The notes: generated by a model from the letters alone, not told the origin. A stretch of DNA of 64,000 nt from Stratiolaelaps scimitus (GCA_019614645.1 JABWDB010000072.1:868001-932000); one strand, 5' to 3'; counted from the first letter of the stretch, positions 32,786-46,640 are shown. Translations and numbers: made by a program.

Positions 32786-33353
32786 CTAAATAGATGTTTA
32801 TCACCCTTGTTATTTTTCAACCAAGTCAGAACCATTTGTAAATGCCGGAAATAACTCGCCATCTTCACCGAAACGCATCACTTGCATGTCCACTTCAGAA
32901 ACATGTGGAAACCAATGTGCTGAAATCAAGTGTCGACAAAGCATGGCAACAGAACCCCCCCCCCCGCCGCGGTGGAGCGTCCCTTTCTCATCGATAAGAT
33001 CATTATAAGATTCGGCATATCGTCATAACAATCCCCTATAAAACTATATTCCGATATTCTCTATTGGTGACAACCTAGACAGAAGACTATCGTCCAATCC
33101 CGTTACCTGCCATTGAGTTGACGAAATAGATAGCATTGGGAAATTTACGGGGTCCGACTATTTAGTAATCAGAAGGTGTCACGAAACAATACGAAGTAAC
33201 CGCCGTCGATCAATTCGAGGTGATGTAGGCGCAGTACCGTCGTAGTGTCCGGTACAACTGTAGAGACTGTAAATAAGTGTGGAACGTTATGAGAGTGATG
33301 GTGAAGAAAATTGCAGTGTGCATAAAAAAAAAACTTGCATAAGAGTTGTTGTA

Positions 33354-33359
33354 AATAAA
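33354..33359 (+). terminator. Putative poly(A) signal AATAAA of the DMAC1-like gene
   Basis: Hexamer about 570 nt past the stop, followed by a TTTTTATTCTCGTTG stretch. The distance makes the link tentative. Confidence 0.4.
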
Positions 33360-36327
33360 TGCATTTTTATTCTCGTTGAATTTGTTTGCTTCTTGGTACT
33401 AGTTTGAATTACATTGGGTTGGTAGGAGCGAGGAAGGCTGAAAGAACAAATAGATCGAAGTCCACAGACCTCCGCAGTTTAATGTGGAAACATTGAAAAT
33501 GACTTGAGTGATGGTAAAGATTAGGGCTTGAGGGCATCTTGGGTCCACTCAACCTAGCCACGCGCCAATACGGGATTTTTGTTGATTAATTATAAACAAT
33601 GGACACAAGTTCGATCATTTATTGAACCCGCATAAATGTGAAATTTGTCATGATAATGTAAAAACAATAACGTTGACATTTTATTCGGACAATCTCATCG
33701 GGAACAGGAGACCTGGGTAACCGCAGGCACTTTTGCCTTGGTTAAACGAGCAGGTTTGTATGAAGACTGTCGTATGTAGAGCTCATACAAACCTCGATAC
33801 CCCTCGATCGTTTGGAGGAATCGTATGTTCAGGGTTGCTCATTCGGGGGTTCTTTGTCACGCAGTTTTTCTTCACTCTGTTACGGATGTCGTTTAGGTCT
33901 CTTACCTGTTCGCGATCATCATTTTATGCAAAACTTCATCGTAAGGGCAATATCTGAAGTGATCACAGGAAGTAGACAGCCCTCGGGAAAAACTCGTTAA
34001 CAGGGTTATAGGAGCCCATAGTAGACGAAGGGGCCTGTCCTGTTCTAACTCTACATATCTGTCAATGTGGAGAAAAGACTGATTTAAAAAAACTTCACAT
34101 TCAGCCCCCAGGGCCGCCTACGTCTGCTTTTCTTGAGAGATGTTGGGGACAGACGACGCATGGCCTCTGAGGATCCTTAGAGCACCTCTTCTTTCAGCTT
34201 TGTCTTTTATTAGCGGATGTTCAAAGGGGTAATATGCCATCGGTTTTACGACACCACTATGCTGCAAAGTGAATTGGATTAGGCTTTTGATATCGCATAA
34301 ACCTTTAACATGATCCACATGTTAACATACCTCTTAAGTGTAGCCTTTAAAAAGAGAATATATTCCTTGCGAAAGTTATCTACTTTTTCACCACTATATC
34401 TTGAGCATGGTACAGACTATTTCTAGAAGCACGCAGCTCAAAAGTGTAATGAAAAAGAGAAAAGTTAGCACAAGTTTATAAAAAAAAATAGTCAACATAT
34501 ATGAATACATTATTATTATTGTTATTGCCATTACGACTAGGAAACGCGTCTCTTGTTCGTCGTGACCTTCTACCTTTTTGGTCGCGTTTCACATTCTGAA
34601 AGCTAATTGCAACGATATTCATCAAACACATACATCCATCTATGTACTTCAGCCAACACACAAGGACATCAAAAAAAGCATGTCCTACACATTTAAAAGC
34701 AATCTTTTTATCTAAGGCGTGTGTGCATTGTTCGCTACAGAGAGAGAGAGATAACGGAGCGCGCTCCTACCGTAAGCAACCGGGATGACTAGTTGTCCTG
34801 TTGCCCATGGATAGGGGACCTCGATGTTTCAAATGGAACACACACACCAGCAGACCAAACCATCGAGACGACGATTCACTGCAGTTGACGTCCTTGCTGA
34901 AATTGCAGAGTTTACCCACGGAATTTCGTTCTCTCCACGTTTCTAATTTCAAAATGTGTGCAACAGTTCCCGCTCTGAGTTTCGGCGGTGTCTGGTGGAG
35001 AATCATACGCCACCATCGAACTACTTACTCATTGGTAGTAAACCGCGCATTGAAGAATGGCTGTGGAACGTCCAGCTGTCTAGTGAGTCGTAACTTCTAC
35101 AGAAATCCTCTCCCAAATTGACTTTTCTATGGTGAGGCTCATCGGATAACATCGCCCCTGTTAAATTCACAGCTTACTCGGACGATCTCTTCTGCTACTT
35201 TCCATCGTAGCAAGTTCGTTGGGCCAGTGTGCAGTGGCTGTCATGTGATGCTGAATTACTCTCAGAAGCTAGAATGCTGGCCGTTCATTGCTAGGTGGAC
35301 TATGCCTACAAAGAGAGAAGGATGGTCAATACTGCTGTCGACATGATTCAGCTTTAAACGGCTGAACACTTGTATTGAGTATGGACTTGAATTGTGGCTA
35401 TAGGTAGCGGATAGACTAGTAGCAATTGTAATTTTGTGCGCTTTTGTTTCACAAATAGACAATTATTACGGTTAATAATTACAGTTGTAACATGCGACTA
35501 ACACTACTGGAAAGAGAAGCTATTACTACTACTATTATACATCTAGGTCTACTGCAGTTTGAAGCTGCCTCGAAATCGTCGTTCTATGAACAGTCTGCCT
35601 TTACTATAATAAATACGTAGCTGTGCTGGAGTATTGGATCTGTGCAATGCGTTACTTATGCCGGTTGGCCTAGTAATAATCGCTGGCGACGCTATGGGAG
35701 GGGAACTTTGAGAATCCTACCCTACGGCGGCAGGGAACATCATTTAACACAACCCATCTTCTTGCCATTTCCAAGGATGGACGAGTAACGCTAGTGCTTC
35801 ACACGCCAGATGCTCACAAGTGCTGGGTAAAACAATATATTATATTGTGTCATGCTTCAACTACCGAGACAAAACTGTTGCCAAAAAGTAGAATGGATGG
35901 TGTTCGAAATTCGAACAAAACTGTTTGTGAGACAATGATGGCTACCTCCTTTTGACTTTCGGGTAATAATTTTATATCGAGATCAAAAAAGTCTAATCAG
36001 ACAATTGAAGATCAAAATCAATTCTGCTATGTGTGGATCATCAGGTCTTATAGAAGGGAATATGTAAGATGTAACTGCTATCTAAGATGTGGTGGTAACA
36101 ATGTGTGTTAACTTCGAACTCTCATTAACTTACAATGCAATGTAAAATCGTACACGGCCTGACCAGATTTTTCCCTACGCTGCCAAACTCATGCGCAGCA
36201 TACACGAGATCTTGTAATTGATCTTGTAATTAATTAATAATAACTAATCTTGTAGTTCTCGAATCGGTTAAGTCTGTCTGACCTTGGCGTTGACAGCCGG
36301 CGCAGCCGAATGCTGTAATAATACACC
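33360..36327. other. Gap before the nucleoside transporter; unassigned coding-like minus-strand stretches
   Basis: No recognised gene. Between about 33790 and 34420 the minus strand shows several coding-like stretches, e.g. 34318-34118 (GVVKPMAYYPFEHPLIKD) and one just before a GTATGT donor at 34330 (DNFRKEYILFLKATLKR). Their phases do not join, so no gene model is offered. A 12-bp inverted repeat lies at 33752-33794. The rest is AT-rich without features. Confidence 0.4.
33752..33794. repeat. 12-bp perfect inverted repeat
   Basis: AGGTTTGTATGA (33752-33763) is the exact reverse complement of TCATACAAACCT (33783-33794), with a 19-nt loop. Confidence 0.8.
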
Positions 36328-39300
36328 ATGAAAATCCAGAACAAAAATGCATCGCCAACAGACCGGTAAGTCCACCCACGGTGACTACTTCGAATCACTT
36401 GAAGTCGATTGCGAACTGTTGATCAGGTTAAAAGCAGCAGGATATTCTCCTCATTATTTGTCAATGAAAGATAGTACTGTTGAAGTCTAGTTTACCTCTG
36501 ACCCTTGAAATTCATATTTTGAAGCATGCTAAGTTCCGAATTCTGGCCAACAAGAATAGAGTCCATTCATGTTGCAAAACTTAAGCACATTCCAAACTTT
36601 CCGAGATGTGTATACGAGATGTTCTAATGTTACACCTTTTTTAGGGGGCATCTGGTGGCAGCAATCGTGTTCCTGATCGGAGTCGCGACGCTGCTTCCGT
36701 GGAATTTTATGGTGACAGCTAACGATGTAAGGGTCGATTCTTTCCCTCAAGATAATTGAGACTCGGATCATGGGTGGACATTAATGAATGAGTTGATTGA
36801 GTTTAGATATGTGTTCATATATGCCAAATTTTGTTTAGTAGTTGAGTCGCAGTGCGCATAATCATTCCAGTGACAATGTGGGCTTCTCTGGGTTCTGTTA
36901 TTCCAGTTCTGGATGTACAAGTTCCGCGACATCGGCAATAGAAGTTCGCCCTCAACGAACTCTAGCAACGAGGGAACTCTTAGTGCGCTGCAGTTAACTT
37001 TCAACTCATACTTGACTGTGGCCAGTGGCGTGCCATTAATTGTGTTTCTGGTGCTAAATACGGCAATTTCCGAACGTATGCCACTCAATCCCCGAATCGA
37101 ATGGTCTATATTTTTGAACATCGTTGTATTTGCAGTAATCACCTGTACTGCTTTCGTAAACACCGACCGTTGTAAGAACAAAAGACAATAAATGGTATCT
37201 GTCTTCTATTTTCGATAGATATACGAACATTATTTACAAGCTATATAAACTCTATCGTCGAGAGAGCTAAGTTGGACAATACGTTTCTATTCTATGTGAT
37301 CTATTTCAATCAAACTTAGGTACATCCCAAATTTTGATTGTTCAGTTTTTTTTATTGAAGATATTTTTGTGAGATGGCGTCCTTGATCATATCTTAGTGA
37401 CTACACAGTATAAATTTACTATGAGCGATATTATTGTTGTATTAATTAATCATATTCGTGCATGTTTTTTTCATATTTCAGATCAAAATGTCTTCCTTGC
37501 CTGTACCCTTGCCACCGTTGTCATTGTTAACAGTTAGTGACACTTATTACATGAGCTCAAATAGTACCGTAACTACTATTATTATCACCACCTTAGTTCA
37601 AACGACAGCTAAATATTTATTAGAGATTAAAATTCGTGTTCTACAACACAATATATGCTTACATGAAACGACAAATACTCTACGAAAACCTTAGAACGTT
37701 AATTGGTATTCATAACTTCAACAAACAGTTACATACACTCCCGTTTATTTGATATTTGAAGAAATAACCATTCTGCAGATTTCTGTTTTATTGCACCCGT
37801 TTAGTCGACGGCCTCCATTGGATAGAGGATATAAACAGATATCATACGTTGTACCCTACTCTGCGACGAGATTATTATTTTACTAACTCTAACAAGGTTC
37901 GCTTTTATCAGCGTTGCGTAGATAGGTGTGACTGAATTGGGTATTTTGATTATCGTTGTATAATTCACAGCTACTTAAAAATGTTTGGGCTGGCTGCACG
38001 CACAGTTGATCTCAGTCTACGAACGTTATGTGTTCGTTCATACTTACTCCAAGGACTTCACAATAGATACGCCGAGAGATATAATCTCCATAGTGAATCT
38101 ATTAGCAACGTTTTGCTGTCGATTTGGTCCGCAGTATTTCTTACTTGATATATTAGATCTTAATATATGGATCAGATTCACACGAATAATATACCGGGTG
38201 TTTCAAAATCAATCCAGTGGGCCGTTGACAATGGAGCCTAAATAGTGACGTGTGGTGTTGAATCCAAAAATCCACGTTACTTTTTACCCACTAGACATTA
38301 TTGCCTATGGTGATTTAAGTGTAGTTAACTATTAAGCCTTTGGTTATACTCTGTACCGTTGAAACATACATTTTTGTTGTTGTCTTCCTCAGGCTTGGCA
38401 GGTGTTTTAAGCGGTGGTGGGACAGGCGCCATTGGCTTCTTTCCCGAGAGGTACATGGCTGTGAAAGCGATCGGCCAATCGGTCGCCGGGGTGCTTGCCT
38501 GTATTGCACAGGTGCTTTGCCTTCAGATGGAACTGTCACCGACTCACGCAGCGGTGTGCTACTTCGCTATCGCAACGCTAGTGCTCATTCTTGCACAGAC
38601 TGGATTCTGGTGGCTTAAAAAATCGGTAAGAACCTCTCGGGGCATGTCTCGCAAATGCCGGCCCGTTTCGGAACAGCGATACCTTGCGATATAGGTTCAG
38701 CAACCGCTACTCAATCTATCATTTGTCTCGATATGAAACAGATCAACTTGTAGTCTGATGGCTGTTTGCAGGAGTTCTACCGGTTTTATGTAACGGCTGA
38801 CAGCTATCATAAGTCGTCGCCGGGGTCGGCAGATGACTCGCGACAAAAGAGGCCCATAACTCCGTTCTTTCGGATTTTCATGGACGTATGTTGAGTAATG
38901 ATACGTACACAGTGCTGGCTGTTCTTAGAGAGCGAACACCTACAATGTTATTGTGTGCCTATTCATATAATAGAACTAACATTTTTCTTACATACATTTC
39001 ATATCAGTATGATGCGAGCATATTCCGAGGCCAATGCGAATATAGTGTATGGCTTCTTCGCAGTTGTTACGCATATCAGCATCTCGCGTAAAGGAATGAC
39101 CAATTAAGTGCATAATGAACGGTTGGGATTAAAGTGTTTGGCCGACCATTTCAGGCGTGTTTTTTTTACTAGAAGGAAGCCTTAAAAGCAGCAGTTGGCT
39201 TTCCTCGCTCAGGGCAATTTCGGTACGACGATGCTTGATCGGACAAATACTAATGAATTTGTCCCCTCTTGACAGGGATGGGAGTACCACATAGCCATCG

Positions 39301-39686
39301 CGCTTACCTTGTTATTTACATTAGCCTGCTTCCCAGCAATTGCCGTCTTGATTCGACCTGGACCCGAGGCTTCTGAAGCAATCCGAAATAGTCGGCTGTT
39401 CGTTCCGATAATATGTTTTACTATCTTCAATGTGGCAGATTGTCTGGGTCGAGTTGTAGCCGGGTACCTGCCAACGGTAAGACTATACTCAACACAAATG
39501 TCTGTTTTTAAGCCTATATGTGGTAAATACAGGTAAGGACCGAAAATTGACAGTATATATATATATATATATATATATAGTAATACATATAGGTATTACT
39601 ATATATTACCGACAGGTCCTCATAGTAATACCTAAAAGGTTAAGAGCTGAGGCCTGTCAGATAAGGGAACAGCAGAGGGTCAGCTG

Positions 39687-39717
<31 letters not shown>

Positions 39718-41048
39718 TATCTGTCTATCTAAACTCTTACCTAGCACGACGTTGCGCATTCACCTCGTGACTCTTTAACGTATTTACCGTTATTTTGATT
39801 CGAATGTGTTAGCATTATATAATAGATACCACATTGCCCAAGATCGATCGGTCCCTACCTCAATCGACATTCAACCCACTCGTGATCAATTATAGTCATA
39901 CTGTTTGTATTGACCACTACCGCTTTGACATATCACATTTTTGTCAATATAACAACTACCTCATGCGGTTTGGAAAACACAACTGCAAAAGGTGTAGTCA
40001 TTTTTTTCTATTTAACCTTTTATTCTAGAATCATTTTGCCCTATTTATCTCTCCAATTTATCTGTCACCTGTTCTATTATGTATAGCCTATGAGCTGGCG
40101 TCGTCTTCTGCTATTGGCCTCAGTGCTTCGATCGGTCTTCATCCCGCTGTTTTTGATTTGCAACGTGGCACCAGAGAATCGTTCCCTGTCAGCCGTTTAT
40201 CTGCCTCACGATTGGCAATATGTGCTGATCATGACAGCATTTGGAGCATCGAACGGATACCTCATTACCGTTACGATGGCACAAGCACCCAAGTAAGTAA
40301 AGCAGCCACCACGAAGCCGCGACCTCGCCCATAACATGTTACTACAAATACCATTCGAGCAGGAAAATACGGTTTACAGTGTCATTTGCACTGTTTTTCT
40401 GAGTTCTCATGATCACACATGAATGTATACTGTAATTTATCTGCTGAACACCGATCGTTTTATTGTTTGCTTCAAAACACGTGCAGTCAAAGTCAAGAAA
40501 CAACAGAAAATGCCAGAAGCGTTTACTGTATATTAAAATAACCGACTGCAGAACCATAATGCGCCATATCGGAAGCCAGAGGCCGCAGGTTCGAGCCCCG
40601 CTGTGTGACATATAAGAGAGCTCAAGCATTGTAAAATTGCAGCTCCTTTAATAAACCAATAAACATTTACATTTTCCATTTACCATAAAGCCAGAGGCCG
40701 CAGGTTCGAATCCCGTTGCATGACATATATACGAGAACTTAAGCGTTGTATGCAGTTCCTAAAACAAATCAATAAAGCTTAACCCGTACCCTTACAGTCT
40801 TAGAAAAAAAGACTCTGTTCCGATTCGTTTTGAATGCGTATAAAATACGTTTATGTAACTATGGTGAATGTCGTAGGTATAATTGACCGTACAAACGTCC
40901 TGTATATAATCGTACCTTTATAATTTTGTTTTCCAGAGTAACTTCACCGTGCTATCAGGAAGTTGCGGGCTCCATGGTAGTGGCATTTGATGCAATTGGC
41001 ATATTTATAGGCGCTATGTCATCTGTGGCTATTGTCGAATTGTTGTAG
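36328..41048 (+). CDS. Equilibrative nucleoside transporter (SLC29 family)
   Basis: Multi-pass facilitative transporter of nucleosides. Exons: 36328-36365, 36645-36726, 36907-37171, 37482-37532, 38393-38625, 38772-38885, 39276-39476, 40087-40292, 40937-41048; phases agree and give 433 residues. Seen: TM1 with GVATLLPWNFMVTAND, the family hallmark LLPWNF; LTVASGVPLIVFLVLNT (TM2); VIVNSLAGVLSGGGTGAIGFF (TM4 region); a short hydrophilic TM6-TM7 loop (SYHKSSPGSADDSRQKRPI); CFTIFNVADCLGRVVAGY, matching the FNxxDxxGR motif of TM8; GASNGYLITVTMAQAPK (TM10), matching FSNGYxxS; a final hydrophobic helix to the stop. The N-terminus is short and there is no lysosomal dileucine-type leader, so it resembles ENT1/2 more than ENT3; the subtype is not resolved. 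Possible poly(A) hexamers lie at 41708-41717, 0.66 kb past the stop. Confidence 0.95.
39554..39579. repeat. (TA)n microsatellite in a transporter intron
   Basis: About 13 TA units immediately left of a family B SINE-like copy; a second TA tract follows its A tail at 39702-39720. Confidence 0.9.
39609..39701 (+). mobile_element. SINE-like repeat, family B, 5'-truncated, in a transporter intron
   Basis: CCGACAGGTCCTCATAGTAA then TACCTAAAAGGTTAAGAGCTG is nearly identical to the core at 26931-26980. The copy ends GGGTCAGCTG followed by 14 or more A. The head is missing, which fits 5' truncation during retrotransposition. TA tracts flank both sides. Confidence 0.8.
40561..40684 (+). mobile_element. 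tRNA-derived SINE-like repeat, family A, in the last transporter intron
   Basis: Box B GCAGGTTCGAGCCCCGC, body TAAGAGAGCTCAAGCATTG and TTGCAGCTCCTTTAATAAAC, then AATAAACATTTACATT as tail. Followed directly by another copy. Confidence 0.8.
40687..40795 (+). mobile_element. Second tandem family A SINE-like copy
   Basis: Repeats AAGCCAGAGGCCGCAGGTTC from the preceding copy, then a more diverged body (ACGAGAACTTAAGCGTTGTA) and AATAAAGCTTAACCCG end. Confidence 0.75.
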
Positions 41049-42063
41049 CTTTTTTGGCCACAACAGTGAGCACATAGTGAGCATTAATTATAACGTAAAG
41101 TGTCACACTAACATTAATAACTCCCAGTTAGTAGTAATACACTCGAAATCGTTACGAAATCAGTTTTGTATCTGCGCGTCAATTGACGACACTCTACTTT
41201 CAACTAACTAGTTATGATTTTTAGCTATTTAGAATGGCGCTTTTTCATTTATAGAAACCTGTACAAGGAAAAGACATGCAACGCATTGAGAGCTGGCATC
41301 TAGATAATTTCTGATGCATACATTATGTAAATATACATTATATACTTAATTATCCTATCCATTGTATCGTTTGATATGACATCAAAGAAGACACCGAAGA
41401 CTGAAGCCGTCACAGAACTATAGCCTATAAAGACTAAATCCACATATACCAGTCTACCTTATCCTCTAGCCGCAGCAGTAATCTGTGCGTAGTATATTAC
41501 AATAGTACACACCTTAGAAGGTCTACTACAAGACAGTTTGTATAGACACGACTAACAGACATCCTGGCGCCTGATCAGCGGCTTATTACGGTATAGGGGC
41601 TTGGTCGTTGACAGTAGAATGTCTTTAAAAACACCATCAGGAACCTAATTTCAATGACATAGCTTATATTGGCACATTTATTACGTGACGTATTAGTAAA
41701 TTATATAAATAAATAAATGGATACATGAATAGAGATAATCTGACGTTAATCTCTGAGTGAATAAGGACAGATACTATTATCTTCATTTTGTCTGTATATT
41801 TACTGTGAGATAAAATAGTTAAGATGAAGATCCAGTCACGTGGTTAACTAGCATTCATTCCACCCAGGCGTTGTGAGGGGTTTTCTCCTCACAGCTAAGT
41901 ATTATACGTATCTATCATATGTATTTATGTAATTATATTAGATTCGTTCTAACTTGGTGAATGCGTAAGAGGTAATTATATGTACAAAGTAAACCCCTAG
42001 AATACAAATCCACTTACTGTCTCAGCAAGCGGTTTAAATTTCGCCAATGCTCTGTTTTTAACT

Positions 42064-42196
42064 AGGTAAAGGTAAAGGTTTATTGGTTTAGTGAAGGAGC
42101 TGCAATTTTTACAATGCTTAAGCTCTCTTTTATGTCACACGGGAGGGCTCGAACCTGCGGCCTCTCGCTTCCGATAGCCAGAGACTAGGTCTACTA
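42064..42196 (-). mobile_element. tRNA-derived SINE-like repeat, family A
   Basis: The minus strand reads a tRNA-like head (TAGTCTCTGGCTATCGGAAG, then GCAGGTTCGAGCCC), AGAGAGCTTAAGCATTG, TTGCAGCTCCTTCAC and AAACCAATAAACCTTTACC. Best preserved head of the family. Confidence 0.8.
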
Positions 42197-42513
42197 AATT
42201 GGTATTCTCAAACGCTACTACTGCTCCTGTGATTTGTGAGGGTTAAGGATGTTATTTTAATACTCAGCGTGTGTGTTACATTCCTCTTTTCTAGCTTCGT
42301 GTTACTAGAGCTTAATGATCTTCTCTTTAGGATAGGCTATTTTTCGTTGTTTCATACTGCGAAGCACTTACTCTCACCAAAAAGACAGACATATATTAAA
42401 GGTTTTAGATCTAAAATATAATCAGAAATATCTTTGTTTAATATTTGTGTAATTGCCCTTAGACGGCTGGTATTAGTAGTAAGATGCTTAAACTTCGTCT
42501 TAGAGTTCAAACG

Positions 42514-42612
42514 GGATGGCGAGGGCTAGCGCCGAGGACTTGGGACTGTAGACCCTCTGGTTCGAACTCTGCAGGGCATACACATACACGTATGGCTTGA
42601 AGTACTACTAAA
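42514..42612 (+). mobile_element. tRNA-derived SINE-like repeat, family C, partial
   Basis: tRNA-like head (GGCGAGGGCTAGCGCC, then CTCTGGTTCGAACTCTGC as box B) followed by TGAAGTACTACTAAAGTAGT. This parallels TGAAGCACTACCGAAAGCAG in the element at 49658-49838. Confidence 0.6.
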
Positions 42613-42665
42613 GTAGTTCCGAACCATAGCCCAGGTAACATTCCGCCTGAACTCTTAGACGGAGC

Positions 42666-43311
42666 TTAAGCAACTGCAATCTGTCCGTGCAGATTTAGGT
42701 TTCTGTCTGTGAGACAGTCTAGCTCCGCGTGAAGTCCTTCTATTTTCTTTAAGGCCCCCTCCCTTTTGACCGTGCTCATCTCCCCATCGCGATCACTGCT
42801 TAGGGTGTTTCTCCTTTTGTCCTCATCTCCACACCACCAGACCACTCGGTCAAGTCTCGTTGTGGCGTTGCCAATGTTCAACTGGGTGTTCATGAACTTC
42901 TATTTCGGGCCCCTCAGAGACTGTACGGAGTCATTAACTTTGTGATGACACCTGAATAGTCCACCGGCGGGTTATTTACCCGGACAGTCTTGACTATTTC
43001 ATTTGACCCTCTACCTTAACAAGTAGGGAGAGATGGGAAGGTACACGCTCCTATCCTTGAGGACTGTGGGGTATCCCCTCTGCCGAGCTCCTCCTGTTGT
43101 TCGGCGTAAAACCGCTTGTGTAGCTGTAATCTATCTGCGTGTCCAAGTCGTTCTCTGAGTGTAAGAGGAATGACTCCGCTAGGTCAGATTTGGATTGGCC
43201 GGATATCTTGTTGTCGTCGGGTGATGCCCAACACCCGGAAGGCATTCCCCTCTCGTGCCCCAGGGGCCATTCTAGCTGTCCCGGGCAAATTTTCGTTCGT
43301 TTAAGTTCCAC
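42666..43311 (-). other. Unrecognised coding-like minus-strand frames, possibly a transposon remnant
   Basis: Two frames, 43311-43051 (86 residues, polar: WPLGHERGMPSGCWASPDDN) and 42893-42666 (75 residues; KKIEGLHAELDCLTDRNLNL, coiled-coil-like). They are higher in GC than their surroundings and abut a family C element. Stops separate them and no splice sites join them. I do not recognise the family; a decayed transposable-element ORF is the simplest guess. Confidence 0.3.
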
Positions 43312-46300
43312 AGTCTTCCATCGGATTCCTGTGCAATTCCTTTGCCTTTTTAATGATATGCTGCAAGATTTGAATTTGCTCGCCAGGTTAGCGCTACTTG
43401 TTGTTCGAATTGATTGTTCCTACACAAATAGCATGATCAGCTTTGAGCCGCAGAAATTACAGCGATTTTTAGTATCATTTCCGTAAATATACTCTATTGT
43501 ATCACACTGTATCTCACCGTAGATATCCGCCTAAACGCGCCGTAGACTGGAAATTATACACTTCATTAAGACTCAGTACCTATTTTGAGCTATCGTAGTG
43601 CTCAATGACGATATAATCAGCAGTAAACCGGTGCGACAGAAAGCTCGCAGGTCTGCTCTATAACAAATAACGATTTTTTGTCCCGAAAACATTAACTAGT
43701 TTGTTAAGCTGGTTGAACCGCCTCCTGATCTGATCGCTTTACCCAACCTTCGTATGTAGGAGGCACACACTATTCAAATGAAAACATATTTAACTTCAAT
43801 AAATACAATTTATTTACAAATATATTGTTTATGCATGATCATTTGTGTGTGTTACTTAATAATGATCTAACGAATGAACAAATTAAGTCATACAATTTTT
43901 TCCCCTTTTCGAGCATTCACAGTTATTTACTACTTTCCCCAAATCATTGCGAGAGAGATTTTCATGAATGCATTTACCTGCAGTAATCGTTGTCCACTTC
44001 GAAAGTGACAAAAATACTTGATCACGTGAAAGCTACGACCGTCTGGGACAAACGAAGGAGGATGTTGATTGAATCAGAATATCTCTCTCTCTACTTCTTA
44101 TCTGGTTCCCCTTGTAGCCTTGTTATATGGAGGTACCGTGATATAGATCAAGTGAAGCTTGGTCAAGTTATTTAACGCATCAGTTGTCATGAAAGGTGTC
44201 TGTCAAAGCTACTACAAATGATATTTTTGCGCACATTCCCTCTAAAGTGACACCTGTTGAATTGAAGACATATTCTGTCTGAATTCATTTCAGCTTTTAC
44301 GATTTAAACTTTTTCTTATTCGAGTAAACGACACCGTCAATCATAAGCAGTGAACAGAGAACCAGAGAATCAGTGACAAATTAATCACTGAACATGCATC
44401 AGCGTCCCCAATTGTAATATAATAATAATTGTTATTATAATTAATATGACAAATCACCACCATCAAATGGACATTCTATAGAATTTGAGTTACCTCGTCC
44501 TGTACGTCAGCTTCACTTGAATCTGTGCTTTAGATAGACCTCAACCACAGGCCAGACGAAAGGTGAACGCCTATCCAAGTGTACGTGTATATCAATTAGT
44601 CAACTACCTATTCCCATCAAGTCCTACTTAGAATATGTTCCTGGTTGATTGGTTCATTGATAGGGTAACACACGGTTTTACCGACTTTTTCCTTTTTTTC
44701 TTGTTGTCGATTCTCCACAAGTTGATATCTCCTGTCACCGAGTGAGGCTTGTCGTTTGATCCTTGCTTGTCAATCAACATTGTATCAAATGGTTGATGAG
44801 ATGAGATCCGCTCTCCCTGAGTATTGTACGCAGGCGCGAACCTGACTTAGGGGTGTTAGTAGAAGCGCTGCTCGCTGGGGAGGACTTTCCAGCACGAGAT
44901 AGAGCGGACCAGCATGGCAACCTCGAGCTGAAAGGTCTTTCTCGGCGAGCAAGCGCATACACCGTCGAGAACCACTGACGTCGCTTAGGATTCGCTGCTC
45001 ACGACACACGAACTAACTCACTACGTCAGGCACCTCCAGGTCGTCCAGGTCTTCGCTTACCTGCTGCCGGTATCGGCTGCGCTGGAACCCTCTACAGTTA
45101 TCCAAGTGCGTAATTGTTGTATTGCGCAATTGTTGTATTTTAACAAAAATGATGAAAGCTAGAAATTTGTTTTCAAGTTGTTAAAAAAACTTCTACGTCA
45201 CAAATTGAATCATTAACATCAAGAAGTAATTTTATAATAGCAAGAATATGTAGTGTTGTTTGTTGTTAGGATAGGATAGATGTTGCATTAATTGCTCTGA
45301 TTTTTTTTGAGCACCACCAATGAAAATATGAATTTTGGAATTTTCTAGGAACGGTAAAACACGTGAAAAATATCTGCAGCCTTCGAAAATTGACCCGCAT
45401 AAATCCTATAAATCATATATCAGGCAAAACAATGCTACAAATTCAAATATTTGTGTGCACTTCATGCACCATATGCTAACAAGACTGTTGCTGCCCAAAT
45501 AAAAGAACTAATTAGCGTTCAGTCTACACAATGATTCAATTTCGCTAGAGGATTGCCAGACGCATATTCCGATACAATATGTATATATATATATAATATA
45601 TAGGATGATGAATCCGTTGAGATCGGTCAATTGCACCAACGTCCGGCAATGGCAACCAGCTAACTATGAGCATTTTTACATAATATTAATTATAATATGT
45701 CACATTTTACATTCTTTTTCATTATTACAGTGATACTAGCAGGCTTCGCTGTCTAAGGTATTCATATATGCTCATTATGTGTGTGATTAGCAAAGTTTCC
45801 TCAGAAGAAACTCAGTTGATATGTTCCTTATTATTCCTGGCAATTATGTTCAGTCTCCAGTCATAGTACGCTCATACACATGGACGGTACCAATGTCCTA
45901 GTCCGATAAACAGCAATTTGACTCACTCCTTCTGCATACATTTGTAAGCACAACAGTAACGGTGCAAGGACACTGGGAGTGAAGAACGACATATTTACTT
46001 CTTGAAGGCATGATTTGATTTTGATTAAGTAAGACAACGAATGGAAAATCCATTCCATTCATTGACTTATTCTATCCAAAGTAGATGCAATGTTGATATT
46101 TCAGCGAATTATATTGACCCAATGACGAAAAATGCGAACAAATAATTGTTGATTATTTGCATTGCGTACGGGGCGGATTGGTACCATCTTCAAAATCGTA
46201 TTCATAAAAATACGCGGTATTTGTTAACCCTTATCTAATGAGTTATATCATTATATCATTACAGTGGTCGACTAGTATATGTGATATCCCATGCTCGTGG

Positions 46301-46602
46301 GTGGGAACAGACAGTTTGTGATGGAACTGGACATCAGTGATTATAATGATCGTCTAAGTGGATACTAATAGTATAGTCACTGCTCCACAAGCGAGCCTGT
46401 CTAATTATTGCGGACGCTTCTATTGCACTAGTTACACTTTGGGAACGGAACACTATCTAAGATCGCATTTAATGATCTCTGTTGTAGTTTACAGACATGT
46501 GTGAACAAAATCAAAACTTTTCGCATATCTACGATTTTCGATATATTATAGCTTATGCGTTATTCAAGATATGCTACGGCTATTAGGCGCTCTCTCTCTC
46601 AC

Positions 46603-46604
<2 letters not shown>

Positions 46605-46640
<36 letters not shown>
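46605..46640. repeat. (TA)n microsatellite
   Basis: About 18 TA units, preceded by a short CTCTCT run. Confidence 0.95.

Noticed and set aside
44774..45110. Possible minus-strand gene fragment with a CAGCAG|GTAAGC donor near 45059
   Set aside because: Would need a 35-nt exon with no partner; the frame beyond it matches nothing I know.
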